The translations under genes and the position numbers were made by a program. The notes below the pieces were generated by a model. The model saw only the letters and a program-made list of their open reading frames with translations. It did not search any database and was not told where the DNA came from. DNA of 64,000 bases from Paenibacillus protaetiae (GTDB taxonomy: Bacteria > Bacillota > Bacilli > Paenibacillales > Paenibacillaceae), in the NCBI RefSeq assembly GCF_004135365.1, contig NZ_CP035492.1, forward strand, positions 2,526,001 through 2,590,000, written 5' to 3'. Positions 19,168 through 28,282 of this stretch are shown one piece after another. Position 1 is the stretch's first letter; every line of letters starts with the position of its first letter.

Positions 19168-19728
19168 CTATAGCTGCTTCAGCACGCTGTAGATTTCCAA
19201 ATCGATGACCCCTTTACCCGACCAAAAGGCAGCTTGCCGTAACGTTCCTTCTTTCATGAAGCCGTTCTTCAGCAGCACCTTCTTGGATCTTTCATTGGGA
19301 GGCATGACTTCCGCCTGAATCCGGTTAACACCGGCCTCCTCAAACAAAAACGCTGTCAGCGCTTGAACCGCCGAGGTTGCCAAACCTTGCCCCCAATGCT
19401 TCTCCGCCAAAAAATAGCCGATGGTCACCATGTTTACCCTCGGACTGAAATCAAAGGCTTCCATAATGCCGACCGGCTGGTCCGTTCCGTCATGGCTGAA
19501 TATGCCCCATTTGATCCGCTGCCTCTTGTTCCAGTCCCGCTCGAAGTGCCCGATCATCGACTGAACCGTTTTTTTGTTATGCTTTGGAATTATTCCGCAA
19601 TATTCAAATACGCGGTCATTGCTATAAATGTCGTATACCGCATCCAGATGGCGGTCTTCGATCTTTTGAAGGCTTATGGTATCGGATTGGATAACGGGGA
19701 ATGTATGAAAGACTGCTTCCAGATTCAT
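19168..19728 (-). CDS. GNAT-family N-acetyltransferase (RimJ/RimL-like)
   Basis: 186 residues from the ATG at 19728 (MNLEAVFHTFPVIQSD), which has AAAGGAG 11 bases upstream; a longer in-frame start lacks such a site. The acetyl-CoA loop is visible in YFLAEKHWGQGLATSAVQAL, and NERSKKVLLKNGFMKEGTLR is the typical C-terminal RimJ/RimL segment. It transfers an acetyl group from acetyl-CoA to an amine, often a protein N-terminus or a small molecule; the acceptor is unknown. Confidence 0.85.
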   Translation of the reverse strand: MNLEAVFHTFPVIQSDTISLQKIEDRHLDAVYDIYSNDRVFEYCGIIPKHNKKTVQSMIGHFERDWNKRQRIKWGIFSHDGTDQPVGIMEAFDFSPRVNMVTIGYFLAEKHWGQGLATSAVQALTAFLFEEAGVNRIQAEVMPPNERSKKVLLKNGFMKEGTLRQAAFWSGKGVIDLEIYSVLKQL

Positions 19729-19821
19729 AGATTTGGCGGCTCCTTTGTAGAGATCGTACACTTGCAGGGCTGCTTTACGGGCAAAGATGAAGAATGTCTT
19801 CAGGCAAAGCAAAGAGACTTG

Positions 19822-20379
19822 TTAATTTCCGTTCAGCCCGCCTTCCCAAATGCGTTGAACAGAAGGCTTGTTCTCCCGAAAAGAAAGATGGAATACATCC
19901 GGATTGGACATGGCCTCCCAAGTTTCAAACCCGATACGGCTGTCAAAATGTTTAAGAAGCAGCGCAATCAAGTTGCCATGAGAAACCACTACAATATGTT
20001 GTTTTTCGCTGTTCAGCGCTTCTGCAACTACACAAGCGGCACGCTCCATAGCCGCATAACTCGATTCTCCGCCTTCATAACATAAATGCAGGTCATCAAA
20101 TGTCAGGCGCAGCATATCACGCCACTCCGGCCTGCCCGGGTGTGACAGCATCCGTTCTTGTAAACGCTCATCCACGGATATTCCGATGCCGATTCGCCCG
20201 GACAGCGGCTGGACGGACTGGCATGCTCTCTTGAAAGGGCTGGAAATAATCGCGTCGATTTTTTTATTCGATAGAAACCTAGCGAGCAATTCCGCCTGCT
20301 CCATGCCGGCCGGGGTTAACGGAGCATCCGCTTCTTGCCCCTCTGCCTTGCAATGCCTCACGATATAAATATGTTTCAC
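19822..20379 (-). CDS. Histidine phosphatase family protein
   Basis: About 185 residues of the phosphoglycerate-mutase-like superfamily. The catalytic motif reads IVRHCKAEGQ, with Cys where Gly is usual in RHG; a second His is in VVSHGNLIALLL. TAGGAGG directly abuts an ATG at 20385, so translation more probably starts at the GTG six bases later (20379). Substrate unknown. Confidence 0.82.
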   Translation of the reverse strand: MKHIYIVRHCKAEGQEADAPLTPAGMEQAELLARFLSNKKIDAIISSPFKRACQSVQPLSGRIGIGISVDERLQERMLSHPGRPEWRDMLRLTFDDLHLCYEGGESSYAAMERAACVVAEALNSEKQHIVVVSHGNLIALLLKHFDSRIGFETWEAMSNPDVFHLSFRENKPSVQRIWEGGLNGN

Positions 20380-20501
20380 AAGCATCCTCCTACCGGTCAG
20401 CCGTCAGCCGTTCAGACGGTTCATTCCTTCGAATGGCTTCCTAGCCGCAGTATTCCTTTATACTATAGCATACGTTATCCAGTTATTGGGTTTCTGGACA
20501 T

Positions 20502-20536
20502 AAAAAAAGACACAGAATCAATTCTCCGCGTCTTTT
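20502..20536 (-). terminator. Terminator of the small-gene pair
   Basis: Arms 20505-20511 and 20530-20536 with an inner AGAAT/ATTCT stem. Read on the minus strand it ends in seven T. The remainder of 20380-20707 shows no gene. Confidence 0.6.
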
Positions 20537-20707
20537 CACATTAAGCAGTATACATAAACCGGTTCATTGCGGAAATAGCCCGCTCGGCGATCGATTGCAC
20601 CTCCAGCTATACATTAGCTGGTATAGAGGATACAAGACTGCTGCCTGCAGGTTATTCCTAATAATTATAAGGCTGGAATCCCGTTCTGACGGAACGGCGG
20701 ATCTGGC

Positions 20708-21004
20708 CTACAGATTTTTGGTCGCAGTGTCCAGCATCGCTTGCCAATTGGCAAACTCCGTCTCTCTTGCTACATGCCGGTCGAATAATTCGTCCGGAAT
20801 ATTATGAATCTCCTCCAGCGTATCCGCCTGGAAGTTGCCCTTCTCCATAAACTCCGCAAAGCTGCCCATATTCGAATGTTTTGCCATAAACGACTCATGG
20901 AACAACTTCTCAAGCGGCATATGATTTGGATCATCTTGAGCCTTTTTCTGGCCCTTTAATTCCAGCAACAGATCATCAAATGACATTGGCTTATGTTTTC
21001 CCAA
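20708..21004 (-). CDS. Small conserved hypothetical protein
   Basis: 98 residues, acidic and helical, beginning (TTG) M-GKHKPMSFDDLLLELKGQKK. AGGAG lies 7 bases before the TTG. No catalytic motif or membrane segment is visible. It follows a Lys-rich small protein by 27 bases, and both precede one terminator, so they form a two-gene unit. Function not recognised. Confidence 0.6.
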   Translation of the reverse strand: MGKHKPMSFDDLLLELKGQKKAQDDPNHMPLEKLFHESFMAKHSNMGSFAEFMEKGNFQADTLEEIHNIPDELFDRHVARETEFANWQAMLDTATKNL

Positions 21005-21031
21005 ACGATCACTCCTAATAGTTTTATTGGA

Positions 21032-21205
21032 TTATTTCTGATTTATATCGGCTTTAGCGGTTGCAGCCGTTGTTTCACTTTTTCTTTTCGTCCCCTTGCT
21101 CTTGTACGGTTTAGGCGCATTTTTGGCCCGGTTAGCGCTTGCCTGCCAGCGATTCCAGCCTTTTTTGTCCGTTCCTCTGCCTGTGCCGCCTTTACTTTTA
21201 CTCAA
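21032..21205 (-). CDS. Small basic protein, DUF3934-like
   Basis: 57 residues from a TTG at 21205 behind GGAGTGGTGG. It starts SKSKGGTGRGTDKKGWNRW, then a Lys/Ala/Arg-rich tail ending AKADINQK. The SKGGTGxGxxKKxWxRW pattern resembles the short Bacillales DUF3934 family as I recall it. Highly basic, no membrane segment. Function unknown. Confidence 0.5.
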   Translation of the reverse strand: MSKSKGGTGRGTDKKGWNRWQASANRAKNAPKPYKSKGTKRKSETTAATAKADINQK

Positions 21206-21327
21206 ACCACCACTCCGTTGTTCGTAAATTGGCTAACGATTGTTCACTGCGGCTTGCGGTAACACCGCCATGTTAACCCCCCTCTATATCATAACCATAG
21301 GAAGGGATAAAATAAAACCTTTCTTAT

Positions 21328-21692
21328 TCACTTCTTGCCAGACGCTGTATCCTCCCATAAAACGATATGTTCTCCTTGCTGCTGTCTTCGTTTAATGTTT
21401 TCTTTGCCCCAGGAACACATCGCATCGACAATTTTGTTAGCTGTAACGCCGTATTCCGTCAGGCTGTATTCCACCTTTGGCGGCATTTGCTGGACACATG
21501 CCTTTTTACAATTTCATCCCGTTCAAGCTCGCGAAGCTGCTGAATCAGCACCTTTTGCGAAGTGCCGTCAATACTGCGCTGCAATTCGCTTGTTCGCTTC
21601 GCACCGGACATTAATGCTCAAATAATTAGAGCTTTCCACTTCCCGCCTACGATCTCAAGTGTTGCCTCTATGCCGAGATTATATTGCTTCAT
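21328..21692 (-). pseudogene. HxlR-family transcription regulator, broken
   Basis: Begins MKQYNLGIEATLEIVGGKWK behind GAGGTG, the standard HxlR winged-helix start. A TGA at 21618-21620 replaces the conserved Trp codon after KALII. The frame then continues through GAKRTSELQRSIDG and QKVLIQQLRELERDEIVKRH. Near 21492-21496 one base is missing; restoring it gives the family sequence PPKVEYSLTEYGV and on to DTASGKK. Two lesions in 120 codons point to a real pseudogene, though errors cannot be excluded. Such regulators sense electrophiles or oxidants and repress a divergent reductase gene; a fragment of one lies on the other side of the dyad described next. Confidence 0.8.
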
Positions 21693-21771
21693 AGAATCAC
21701 ACCTCGTTTATGCTAAGCTTATACAGCTTATCTAACCCTTTATTGTTGCATATCATTTCAAAGCCGTCCAG

Positions 21772-21820
21772 TACACACATTGAAGTAACTACCTTACTTC
21801 AATGTGTGTATTTTTTTTTT
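21772..21820 (+). promoter_or_regulatory. Perfect 17-base dyad followed by T10
   Basis: Arms 21772-21788 and 21794-21810 are perfectly complementary around the loop CTACC, followed by ten T. It is centred between the divergent HxlR pseudogene and the quinone-reductase fragment. It could be the HxlR operator (core AAGTAACTACCTTACTT) or an intrinsic terminator reading on the plus strand. Confidence 0.6.
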
Positions 21821-21907
21821 GAAGAGCAGCAACATAATGATGGTATTCCGAAAAAGGAAACAAGGCGGTTCAAACGTGCGACACGGCCTGTGGAAGGAGA
21901 ATTCATC

Positions 21908-21964
21908 ATGAAAACACTTATAATTTTAGCGCATCCGAACCTGAAGGCTTCAAGGATGAACCGG
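21908..21964 (+). pseudogene. N-terminal remnant of a YwrO-like NAD(P)H oxidoreductase
   Basis: AAGGAG and an ATG are intact, and the first 19 codons read MKTLIILAHPNLKASRMNR, the flavodoxin-fold start of YwrO/KefF-type quinone reductases. After codon 19 the sequence becomes the 3' end of the opposite-strand NUDIX gene, so the rest was deleted by recombination. Confidence 0.65.
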
Positions 21965-21969
21965 CGCTA

Positions 21970-22400
21970 TTATTCCTTGCTTGCTCTAGCCAGCTCAGCT
22001 CTTCTAATGCTTTCTTTAGTCCAAGGCGGCGCTTGCGGATGGTTCATAATATCGCCGAAGGCCATCCAATGCACAGCGTCGACCTCATCAGCGCTTTTGC
22101 AATAAGCGGTTCCGCTTTTGTATTCGCAAAGGAAAACCATATTGATGACGCTGCGCCCATCCCCGTCACGAAAGAAGAGCTGTACACAAAGTGAACCTCA
22201 TCTTGCAGTTCAATGCCCACCTCTTCGAAAATTTCCCGTTTGACCGCGCGCTCCACGATTTCCAGTCCGGCGTCTTCCGGGTCAACTTTCCCGCCCACTA
22301 GAGACAAGACGCCCGCGGCATGTTCTTCTTTGCTGCTTCTTGTAATAAGAAGCCATTGATCTTCCTTGCGGACAGCGCCTTCAACGTTCACAATAAACAT
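21970..22400 (-). pseudogene. NUDIX hydrolase with a one-base frameshift near the C-terminus
   Basis: Begins MFIVNVEGAVRKEDQWLLI. The Nudix box is present as GGKVDPEDAGLEIVERAVKR followed by EIFEEVGI. After AEPLIAK the frame is lost at a T4 run (22095-22098 on the plus strand). With one base restored the protein continues ADEVDAVHWMAFGDIMNHP and ends RAELARASKE at 21970, giving a normal-length hydrolase. Without repair it stops early at 22044. The substrate would be a nucleoside diphosphate derivative. The 3' end abuts the reductase fragment. Confidence 0.8.
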
Positions 22401-22513
22401 CGCTTCTGCTCCCTTCGATTTTTTCCATATTTTATAAATGAAAGCCGCCTGATCCTATTCTAACAAAGTTTAGGACGAACGATAACCGTCCGTATCATCG
22501 GCCGTATCCCCCC

Positions 22514-22546
22514 AAAAAAAGAGGGGCTTGCCGCCCCTCTTTTTTA
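22514..22546. terminator. Bidirectional intrinsic terminator
   Basis: Arms 22514-22527 and 22533-22546 (GAGGGGC/GCCCCTC core) with A-run and T-run on either side. It overlaps the last bases of the GH115 gene and separates it from the NUDIX gene. Confidence 0.9.
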
Positions 22547-25456
22547 CTGGTTATTTTCGCCAATATAATAAGTCTCCGGCGGTCCCAAGTAGCTTACCGG
22601 CGGTTTTTTGCCTGCCGGGGAGATAATCAGCTTCTCCAGTACAAATCCCGGGCTCACCGCAAATATTTTTAAAGTATTCAGGCCGCTGCGGCAATCGACT
22701 ATGCTGCTATGACGGCGAATGTTATCCAATACGCCGGCAGCCCACTCCGCGTTGGAGTCGGTTATTTTTTTGCCTCTTGAAACGGTATTCCATATTTGGA
22801 GCTGTCCGTCATTCGCCTGGATCCCGTAATATAGCGTATTGTCCGCGGTAACCGGGTTCGAAGGCTGCATATACAGCTCAACCTCATAACCTCCGGCTTC
22901 ATGAACGACGAACCGGTATTCCAAATACGGTGCATCTTCGCCTGCTGTAAAATACCGGTTCGTCGGAAACACCTTCATAGCCGATAAGGTTCTGCCATAC
23001 CCTTGGATCGCTTGGAAACCGGCTGACGGCTGTGCGGCTCCCGCTTCTGTATGCATGGCATCCTGTTTGGCAAAATAGTGCTCGGCTTCAATCGCTATAT
23101 AGCCGTCGACGTCCACATAAGTGTTCGCCGGCCAGCCGTGAAGCTCCGGCAGCTTGGCGTCTACGATAATCGTGCAGACTCCGCTCGGCAGCTTCACAGC
23201 GATGCCGGCTTCGGTCTCCTGCCCCATCAGGCTGCGGTCGATTCGTACCGTAATTGTATCTGCCGCTTTGCTGGTGCCGTTCAGCACGCCTTGATAAGCC
23301 GAGCAGGTTAACCATGGCGTTTCGCAGATGATTTCATACGGCGCCTCCAAATCGCTGATGCTGTAGATGGTGAAGGAGGCCGCCGTTACATCCGGCTGCC
23401 TGAAATTCATACGAAGCTGATTCACATGCCAGCCGCTTCCTTCCGAATGCTGGCCGGTGCCGTCTATGGAGACGCTTAATCTCGGTTTGCCGGCAGGCAT
23501 CGCATGCATGAGAACCGGGTATTTGCATTCGTCCTCGTTCCACCTGGTAAAGCCGATATGTTCGGACAAGCCCATGCCATACCATCTTCCGTTGTCGATC
23601 GCGTGGTATTCCTCCACCAGCTCCCGGTCCCGCTTCATGCAGGCCTGAATTTGCTCCGCAAGCCAGTTCGCTTCCATCCGGTTCAACCGGGCAGCATAAT
23701 GGTTTTTGCCGGTCAGCAGCTGCATCCTGTGCACGTTCAAGTTGCCCATCGCCGGATAATACACCAACGAGAAGAAGCCCGGCAGCGTCTCTTCATCAAA
23801 CCGCGCATACAGCTCGTTCGCAAGGTCCATCAGCTGCCCGATCTCCGCAAGCAGCCTGTCGGCCTCCCGGTAATGAACCGGATGGTACACATCTGCATTC
23901 ATCGCCTCCGGTTTGCGGTTATGGGCGATTTTCGTATAACCGTTGATGAGACGGTGGATGTTCGCCACATCTTGCGCTTCGCATGCGGCACCAAACTGAC
24001 GCTCGACCCATAAGCGGGTGTATTCGTCCGTTTGATTTATTGCGCCCGTTCCCCAGCGGTCAAAATCATAAGCCAAGTCCAGAAAATATGCTAAAGGGAA
24101 TTCCTGCGTGCCGATGTCCCCTACGTTAACGATCCACAAATCGCGGACGCCAAAATCATACGCCATGCTCATTTGCTCCCATACCTTCGGCAAATAAGTG
24201 CTGTTCACCCATTCATAGGAGATCGGCCCGCCATGATAGTCAAAGTGGTAATACATCCCGTAGCCGCCCTTATGAGAACGCATCTCCTCGGTAGGCAGCG
24301 TCCGCAAATTGCCGAAGTTATCGTCGCAGAGCATCAGAATAACGTTCTCCAGATCCTCCGAGCCGATTAACCCCGGTGTCTGTTCATCTCCGTAAAAGAA
24401 AGGCTCCACTTCTTTATATAACGCCAGCATCCGCGGCACCTGCTCCAGGTCGGGACTCACATGCTCGCGGATCAACCGGTTTTGTGTCCGCAATACGTCC
24501 CGAAGCAGATTGATATTGTCGGCAAAAGTCGCTTCCTTCCCCATAATCGCCGTATCGGCTTCGCCGCGCATCCCGACGGTGATCACGTTCTCAAACTTGC
24601 CGCTTCGCTTCAAGCCGTCCGCCCAAAACCGGGTGATGCCTTCTTCATTCGTCCGGAAGTTCCAGGCATCGCCGTAGATCGAATCTTTGCCCCGCAAATA
24701 CTTGTATTCTTCGCCTTGGCGCAGGCACGGTTCATGGTGGGAAGCTCCCATGACGACGCCGTATTCGTCCGCCAGCTCCGAGTTGGCAAGCCCCGGGCCG
24801 TCGTCGTGGAAACGGGCCGACCACATGGCGGGCCACAAATAGTTTCCTTTCAGCCGAAGCAGCAGTTCAAAGACATGATCGTACGCCTGCGCATTAAATC
24901 CGCCAAAACGCTGATGGCACCATGTTCCGAAAGCCGGCCACTCATCATTAATAAAAAATCCTCTGTAACGGACCGACGGCTCTTTCGATACATGCTTATA
25001 ATCCGCGTCTAACCTAAATTCCTCTTGCTTCCGCGGCTTAATGCCGTTCCAGTCCACATACGGCGACACGCCTAACAGCTCGGACAGATGGAACAATCCG
25101 TAGATCGTGCCTCGTTTATCGCTTCCGGCAATAACAAGCCTTTTGCCTGTTTGCTCCCCAGCGGCATCAATAACCTGGAAGGCATACACTTCGTTTTTGC
25201 CTCTAATTTCATTAAGGTCAACCAAACCCTGTTCCGACAGCCTCTCCAGCACCGGGCTCCGGCCGATGGTGCCGTAAATAACCGCGCTGGAAGCGAGTTC
25301 GGCATAATCCTCCGCCGATCCTGGCCGAACGCCAAATACGGACTCGATATCTTTCAAGACCTTATCTGCAATTTTGTGTACGCCGCTGTATGCTTCCTTT
25401 TCCCGATAGAAGAAAGCGCCTTCTTTCAAGGTTTTGGGATTAATGATAAAGTTCAT
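22544..25456 (-). CDS. Glycoside hydrolase family 115 protein (alpha-glucuronidase type)
   Basis: 970 residues without a signal peptide, so intracellular. It follows GH115 throughout: an N-terminal domain, a TIM-barrel region with LKGNYLWPAMWSARFHDDGP, VITVGMRGEADTAIMG and WIVNVGDIGTQEFPLAYFLDLAYD, and a C-terminal beta-sandwich (about 780-960) that may bind carbohydrate. Known members release 4-O-methyl-glucuronic acid from xylan or xylo-oligosaccharides. AAGGAGG precedes the ATG. It stands alone between terminators. A GH11 xylanase in the same window fits xylan use, but the two are 28 kb apart. Confidence 0.85.
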   Translation of the reverse strand: MNFIINPKTLKEGAFFYREKEAYSGVHKIADKVLKDIESVFGVRPGSAEDYAELASSAVIYGTIGRSPVLERLSEQGLVDLNEIRGKNEVYAFQVIDAAGEQTGKRLVIAGSDKRGTIYGLFHLSELLGVSPYVDWNGIKPRKQEEFRLDADYKHVSKEPSVRYRGFFINDEWPAFGTWCHQRFGGFNAQAYDHVFELLLRLKGNYLWPAMWSARFHDDGPGLANSELADEYGVVMGASHHEPCLRQGEEYKYLRGKDSIYGDAWNFRTNEEGITRFWADGLKRSGKFENVITVGMRGEADTAIMGKEATFADNINLLRDVLRTQNRLIREHVSPDLEQVPRMLALYKEVEPFFYGDEQTPGLIGSEDLENVILMLCDDNFGNLRTLPTEEMRSHKGGYGMYYHFDYHGGPISYEWVNSTYLPKVWEQMSMAYDFGVRDLWIVNVGDIGTQEFPLAYFLDLAYDFDRWGTGAINQTDEYTRLWVERQFGAACEAQDVANIHRLINGYTKIAHNRKPEAMNADVYHPVHYREADRLLAEIGQLMDLANELYARFDEETLPGFFSLVYYPAMGNLNVHRMQLLTGKNHYAARLNRMEANWLAEQIQACMKRDRELVEEYHAIDNGRWYGMGLSEHIGFTRWNEDECKYPVLMHAMPAGKPRLSVSIDGTGQHSEGSGWHVNQLRMNFRQPDVTAASFTIYSISDLEAPYEIICETPWLTCSAYQGVLNGTSKAADTITVRIDRSLMGQETEAGIAVKLPSGVCTIIVDAKLPELHGWPANTYVDVDGYIAIEAEHYFAKQDAMHTEAGAAQPSAGFQAIQGYGRTLSAMKVFPTNRYFTAGEDAPYLEYRFVVHEAGGYEVELYMQPSNPVTADNTLYYGIQANDGQLQIWNTVSRGKKITDSNAEWAAGVLDNIRRHSSIVDCRSGLNTLKIFAVSPGFVLEKLIISPAGKKPPVSYLGPPETYYIGENNQ

Positions 25457-25644
25457 GCCTTCCTCCTTCTATTCGCCGCGCCAATGTATTTTGCGCATCC
25501 AATCTATCGTATCGTGATTGCGCACATATTTCATATCAATTTTGAGGCATGAATCAACGATTTATTGCTATAAAGCAGCAAGCCCGCCCTTCCTTATCCC
25601 GTTCTAAGCGTGACCCGAAGATGACTGCCTCTGCATACACCTTG

Positions 25645-25697
25645 AAAAAACAAGCGGCGACCTCTCCCCGGTATATTCCGGGAAACGATCGCCGCTT
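25645..25697 (-). terminator. Terminator of the met importer operon
   Basis: Arms 25652-25660 and 25689-25697 plus an inner CCCGG stem; six T follow on the minus strand. It lies 80 bases after metQ. Nothing else is visible in 25457-25777. Confidence 0.7.
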
Positions 25698-25777
25698 CAT
25701 GCGCTTTTTACACTTTTCTTCTTTACTTAACTTGAATAGGGCCGTTTCGGCTGAAAAGCATGCTGCTCAAAGTAAGT

Positions 25778-26674
25778 TTAGAACGCCGGAACAACCGCTA
25801 CACCGTATTTATCTTCAATAAACTTTTTCACTTCCGGTGTTGTTAACGCGGCATCCAGCTTCTTAATCTCATCCCGGTTCTCGTCCCCTTTTCTCACCAC
25901 AATAACGTTCGCGTAAGGCGAGTTTGCGTCTTCCCTGAACAAGGCGCTTTTCGGGTCGATTTTAGCTTCCAGAACCAGGTTTGTGTTAATGATCGCTCCG
26001 TCCAGATCCGGCAGCGATCTTGGCAATGTCGCGGAATCGGCTTCGATGAATTTCAGCTTTTTCGGATTGTCGACGATATCCTTCGGTGTTGCTTCATAAT
26101 TCGTCAGCCCGTCTTTGAGCTTGATCAGCCCTTGCTGCTGCAGGAGAACAAGCGCGCGATATTCATTGGATGGATTGTTCGGAATGCCGATCGTAGCTCC
26201 TTCCTTAATCTCATCCTTCGATTTGAGCTTATTCGAATAGAAGCCGATCGGCTCTACATGCACTTTCGTCGTCACGACAAAGTCGTAGCCCTTCTCGTCT
26301 TTGACGGAGTCCAGATAAGGAACATGCTGGAAGTAGTTGGCATCAATCTGCTTCTCCTGCAAAGCCGGATTCAGCTGCCCTTCATCGTCGAGCACTTTAA
26401 TCTCCAGATTAATGCCTTCCTCTTTAAGCTTCGGCTTAATAAATTCCAAAATTTCGGCATGCGGCACGGCTGCTGCTCCGACTTTTAACGTGACTTCTTT
26501 AACCGGCTCGGAAGCGGACGGAGACGGGCTGTCGCCCGCGCTTGGTTCGGCCGAAGCTTGCGAAGAAGCATTGCCGGAAGACCCGTTGTTATTGTTATTC
26601 GAACCGCAAGCTGCGGCAATCAAGCTCACGACAAACAGCAACGCAACAGCAACTACCATTTTTTTCTTAGACAT
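25778..26674 (-). CDS. metQ: Methionine ABC transporter binding lipoprotein
   Basis: 298 residues of the NlpA/MetQ family. The signal peptide ends in the lipobox AAAC, followed by an Asn/Ser/Pro-rich linker; the binding domain starts LKVGAAAVPHAEILEFIKPKL and includes DANYFQHVPYLDS and the family-typical IGIPNNPSNEYRALVLLQ. GGGAGAG lies before the ATG. It binds methionine or a related sulfur compound outside the membrane and feeds the MetI/MetN pair encoded upstream in the same operon. Confidence 0.92.
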   Translation of the reverse strand: MSKKKMVVAVALLFVVSLIAAACGSNNNNNGSSGNASSQASAEPSAGDSPSPSASEPVKEVTLKVGAAAVPHAEILEFIKPKLKEEGINLEIKVLDDEGQLNPALQEKQIDANYFQHVPYLDSVKDEKGYDFVVTTKVHVEPIGFYSNKLKSKDEIKEGATIGIPNNPSNEYRALVLLQQQGLIKLKDGLTNYEATPKDIVDNPKKLKFIEADSATLPRSLPDLDGAIINTNLVLEAKIDPKSALFREDANSPYANVIVVRKGDENRDEIKKLDAALTTPEVKKFIEDKYGVAVVPAF

Positions 26675-26748
26675 TTTCTCTCCCGCTTTCTTTTTATATG
26701 TGATAGAGATGGAAACCTAAAAATCACCTTTGTGTAGACAAACCAAAA

Positions 26749-27417
26749 TCATTCCAGCTTATAACGCTTGTTGTGAACGGACTTCGCTATTCCGTCGCCG
26801 GTCCACTGAATCGCTTGAATCAGAAGAATGATAACCAGGACCGTGGCGAACATGATATCCTCCCGGAATCGCTGATAACCGAATCGGATCGCTAAACTTC
26901 CCAGCCCGCCGGCCCCAATAGCTCCGGCAACCGCCGTTAATTCGGTAATCCCGATGATGGCAATTGTTACGCCTCGAACAAGCGTTGGCAGCGCTTCGGG
27001 AATGAGAACCCGGAAAATAATCGTTACGGGCGAAGCGCCAATCGAGATGGCCGCTTCAATCTTCCCCGCGCTTACTTCCTTCAGCGAATTTTCGACTATT
27101 CGCCCTAGGAAAGGGGCTGCGCCAATGGATAGCGCAACGATAGCTGCGGTTGGGCCAAGCGATGTTCCAACGATCAGACGCGCTAAAGGGAGCAGCAGCA
27201 CGATCAGGATAATAAACGGAATCGATCGGATAACATTAATGAAGAAGCTAATTGTCTTGTTGATTTTCACCGACTGCAGGACATGCCCTTTGTCGGTTAC
27301 AACAAGCAAAATGCCAAGCGTCAATCCTAATAGAAGAGCAAAGAAGGAGGACCAGGCCACCATATAAAGCGTCTCGCGAAGAGCTTTCCATAGAAGGTCG
27401 AACAGATCGTTCCTCAT
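26749..27417 (-). CDS. metI: Methionine ABC transporter permease
   Basis: 222 residues with five to six transmembrane segments. The MetI signature appears in IRSIPFIILIVLLLPL and AAISIGASPVTIIFRVLIPEALP (EAA loop). The start ATG overlaps the metN stop by four bases (ATGA), showing translational coupling. It forms the channel for the MetQ substrate. Confidence 0.93.
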   Translation of the reverse strand: MRNDLFDLLWKALRETLYMVAWSSFFALLLGLTLGILLVVTDKGHVLQSVKINKTISFFINVIRSIPFIILIVLLLPLARLIVGTSLGPTAAIVALSIGAAPFLGRIVENSLKEVSAGKIEAAISIGASPVTIIFRVLIPEALPTLVRGVTIAIIGITELTAVAGAIGAGGLGSLAIRFGYQRFREDIMFATVLVIILLIQAIQWTGDGIAKSVHNKRYKLE

Positions 27418-28199
27418 ATGCCCTCCCCCAATCCTTCTATGAAGCCGCGCCGCGTCCGATACTGCTCCAGAACGCCTACGAACCTCCGCGCGGTATCGCT
27501 CTCCGGATTCAAGAACAGTTTTTCAACTGGACCGGTTTCAACAATGCGCCCATTCTCGATAACAGCCATGCTATCGCATATATGCTGGAGCACTTCCAAT
27601 TCGTGCGTAATAAGCACGATCGTCAGCTTTAACTGGCGATTAATATCCTTTAGCAGCTCCAGAATGGAATAAGTCGTCTCGGGATCGAGAGCCGAAGTCG
27701 CTTCATCGCTTAGAAGCACATCCGGATCATTCGCAAGCGCGCGGGCAATCCCCACCCTTTGCTTTTGCCCCCCGCTAAGCTGTGCCGGGTATGCCCCTTC
27801 CTTGTCGGACAGCTTAACCAAATCCAGAATCTCACGGACACGCTGCCGAATCTTCTCCCTTGGATGGCCGGCGACCACGAGCGGAAACGCGACATTCTGG
27901 TATACGGTTTTACCGTCTAACAAATTAAAGTGCTGAAAGATCATGCCAATCTTCTGCCGAGCCTTCCGAAGGCTGCGGCCTTTCAATTGCGTAATATCGT
28001 CGCCTCCAATCCAGATACGCCCTGAATCCGGCTCTTCCAGCCGGTTCATGCACCGAATCAGCGTGGATTTGCCGGCACCGCTAACGCCGATAACACCAAA
28101 AATTTCCCCTTTGGGTACCTGCAGATCAATGCGGTCCAGCGCCAGAATGCTTCCTTTTGTCGTCTGATAGCTTTTGCTCAGTTGCTCCACGCGAATCAA
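27414..28199 (-). CDS. metN: Methionine ABC transporter ATP-binding protein, short form
   Basis: 261 residues. Walker A GVSGAGKST, signature LSGGQKQR, and Walker B region with DEATSALD. The start is a TTG behind GGAGGTGA. Well-studied MetN proteins are about 340 residues because of a C-terminal NIL (ACT-like) domain that binds methionine and inhibits transport; that domain is missing here, the protein ending shortly after the ATPase core (RRGFIEGLGEGI). The stop overlaps metI. A terminator-like hairpin sits 23 bases before the start. Confidence 0.9.
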   Translation of the reverse strand: MIRVEQLSKSYQTTKGSILALDRIDLQVPKGEIFGVIGVSGAGKSTLIRCMNRLEEPDSGRIWIGGDDITQLKGRSLRKARQKIGMIFQHFNLLDGKTVYQNVAFPLVVAGHPREKIRQRVREILDLVKLSDKEGAYPAQLSGGQKQRVGIARALANDPDVLLSDEATSALDPETTYSILELLKDINRQLKLTIVLITHELEVLQHICDSMAVIENGRIVETGPVEKLFLNPESDTARRFVGVLEQYRTRRGFIEGLGEGI

Positions 28200-28221
28200 G
28201 TCGTCACCTCCACATGCAAAT

Positions 28222-28270
28222 AAAAAAAACTAAGCCTGCCGCCCTTTATCGAAGGACGGGTACTTAGTTT
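28222..28270 (-). promoter_or_regulatory. Leader hairpin with T-run ahead of metN (possible attenuator)
   Basis: Perfect eight-base arms 28227-28234 and 28263-28270 with an inner CCGTCCTT/AAGGGCGG pairing (one G-U), and eight T on the minus strand. It is a terminator-type structure inside the metN leader. No S-box (SAM-I) or T-box core is recognisable upstream, so the regulator is unknown. Confidence 0.6.
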
Positions 28271-28282
28271 CCAGACGTCTGG
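28271..28282. promoter_or_regulatory. 12-base palindrome CCAGACGTCTGG
   Basis: Perfect palindrome adjoining the metN leader hairpin in the divergent metN/monooxygenase region. It contains AGACGTCT, identical to the enterobacterial MetJ met box, although MetJ is not known from Firmicutes and only one copy is present. Confidence 0.45.
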
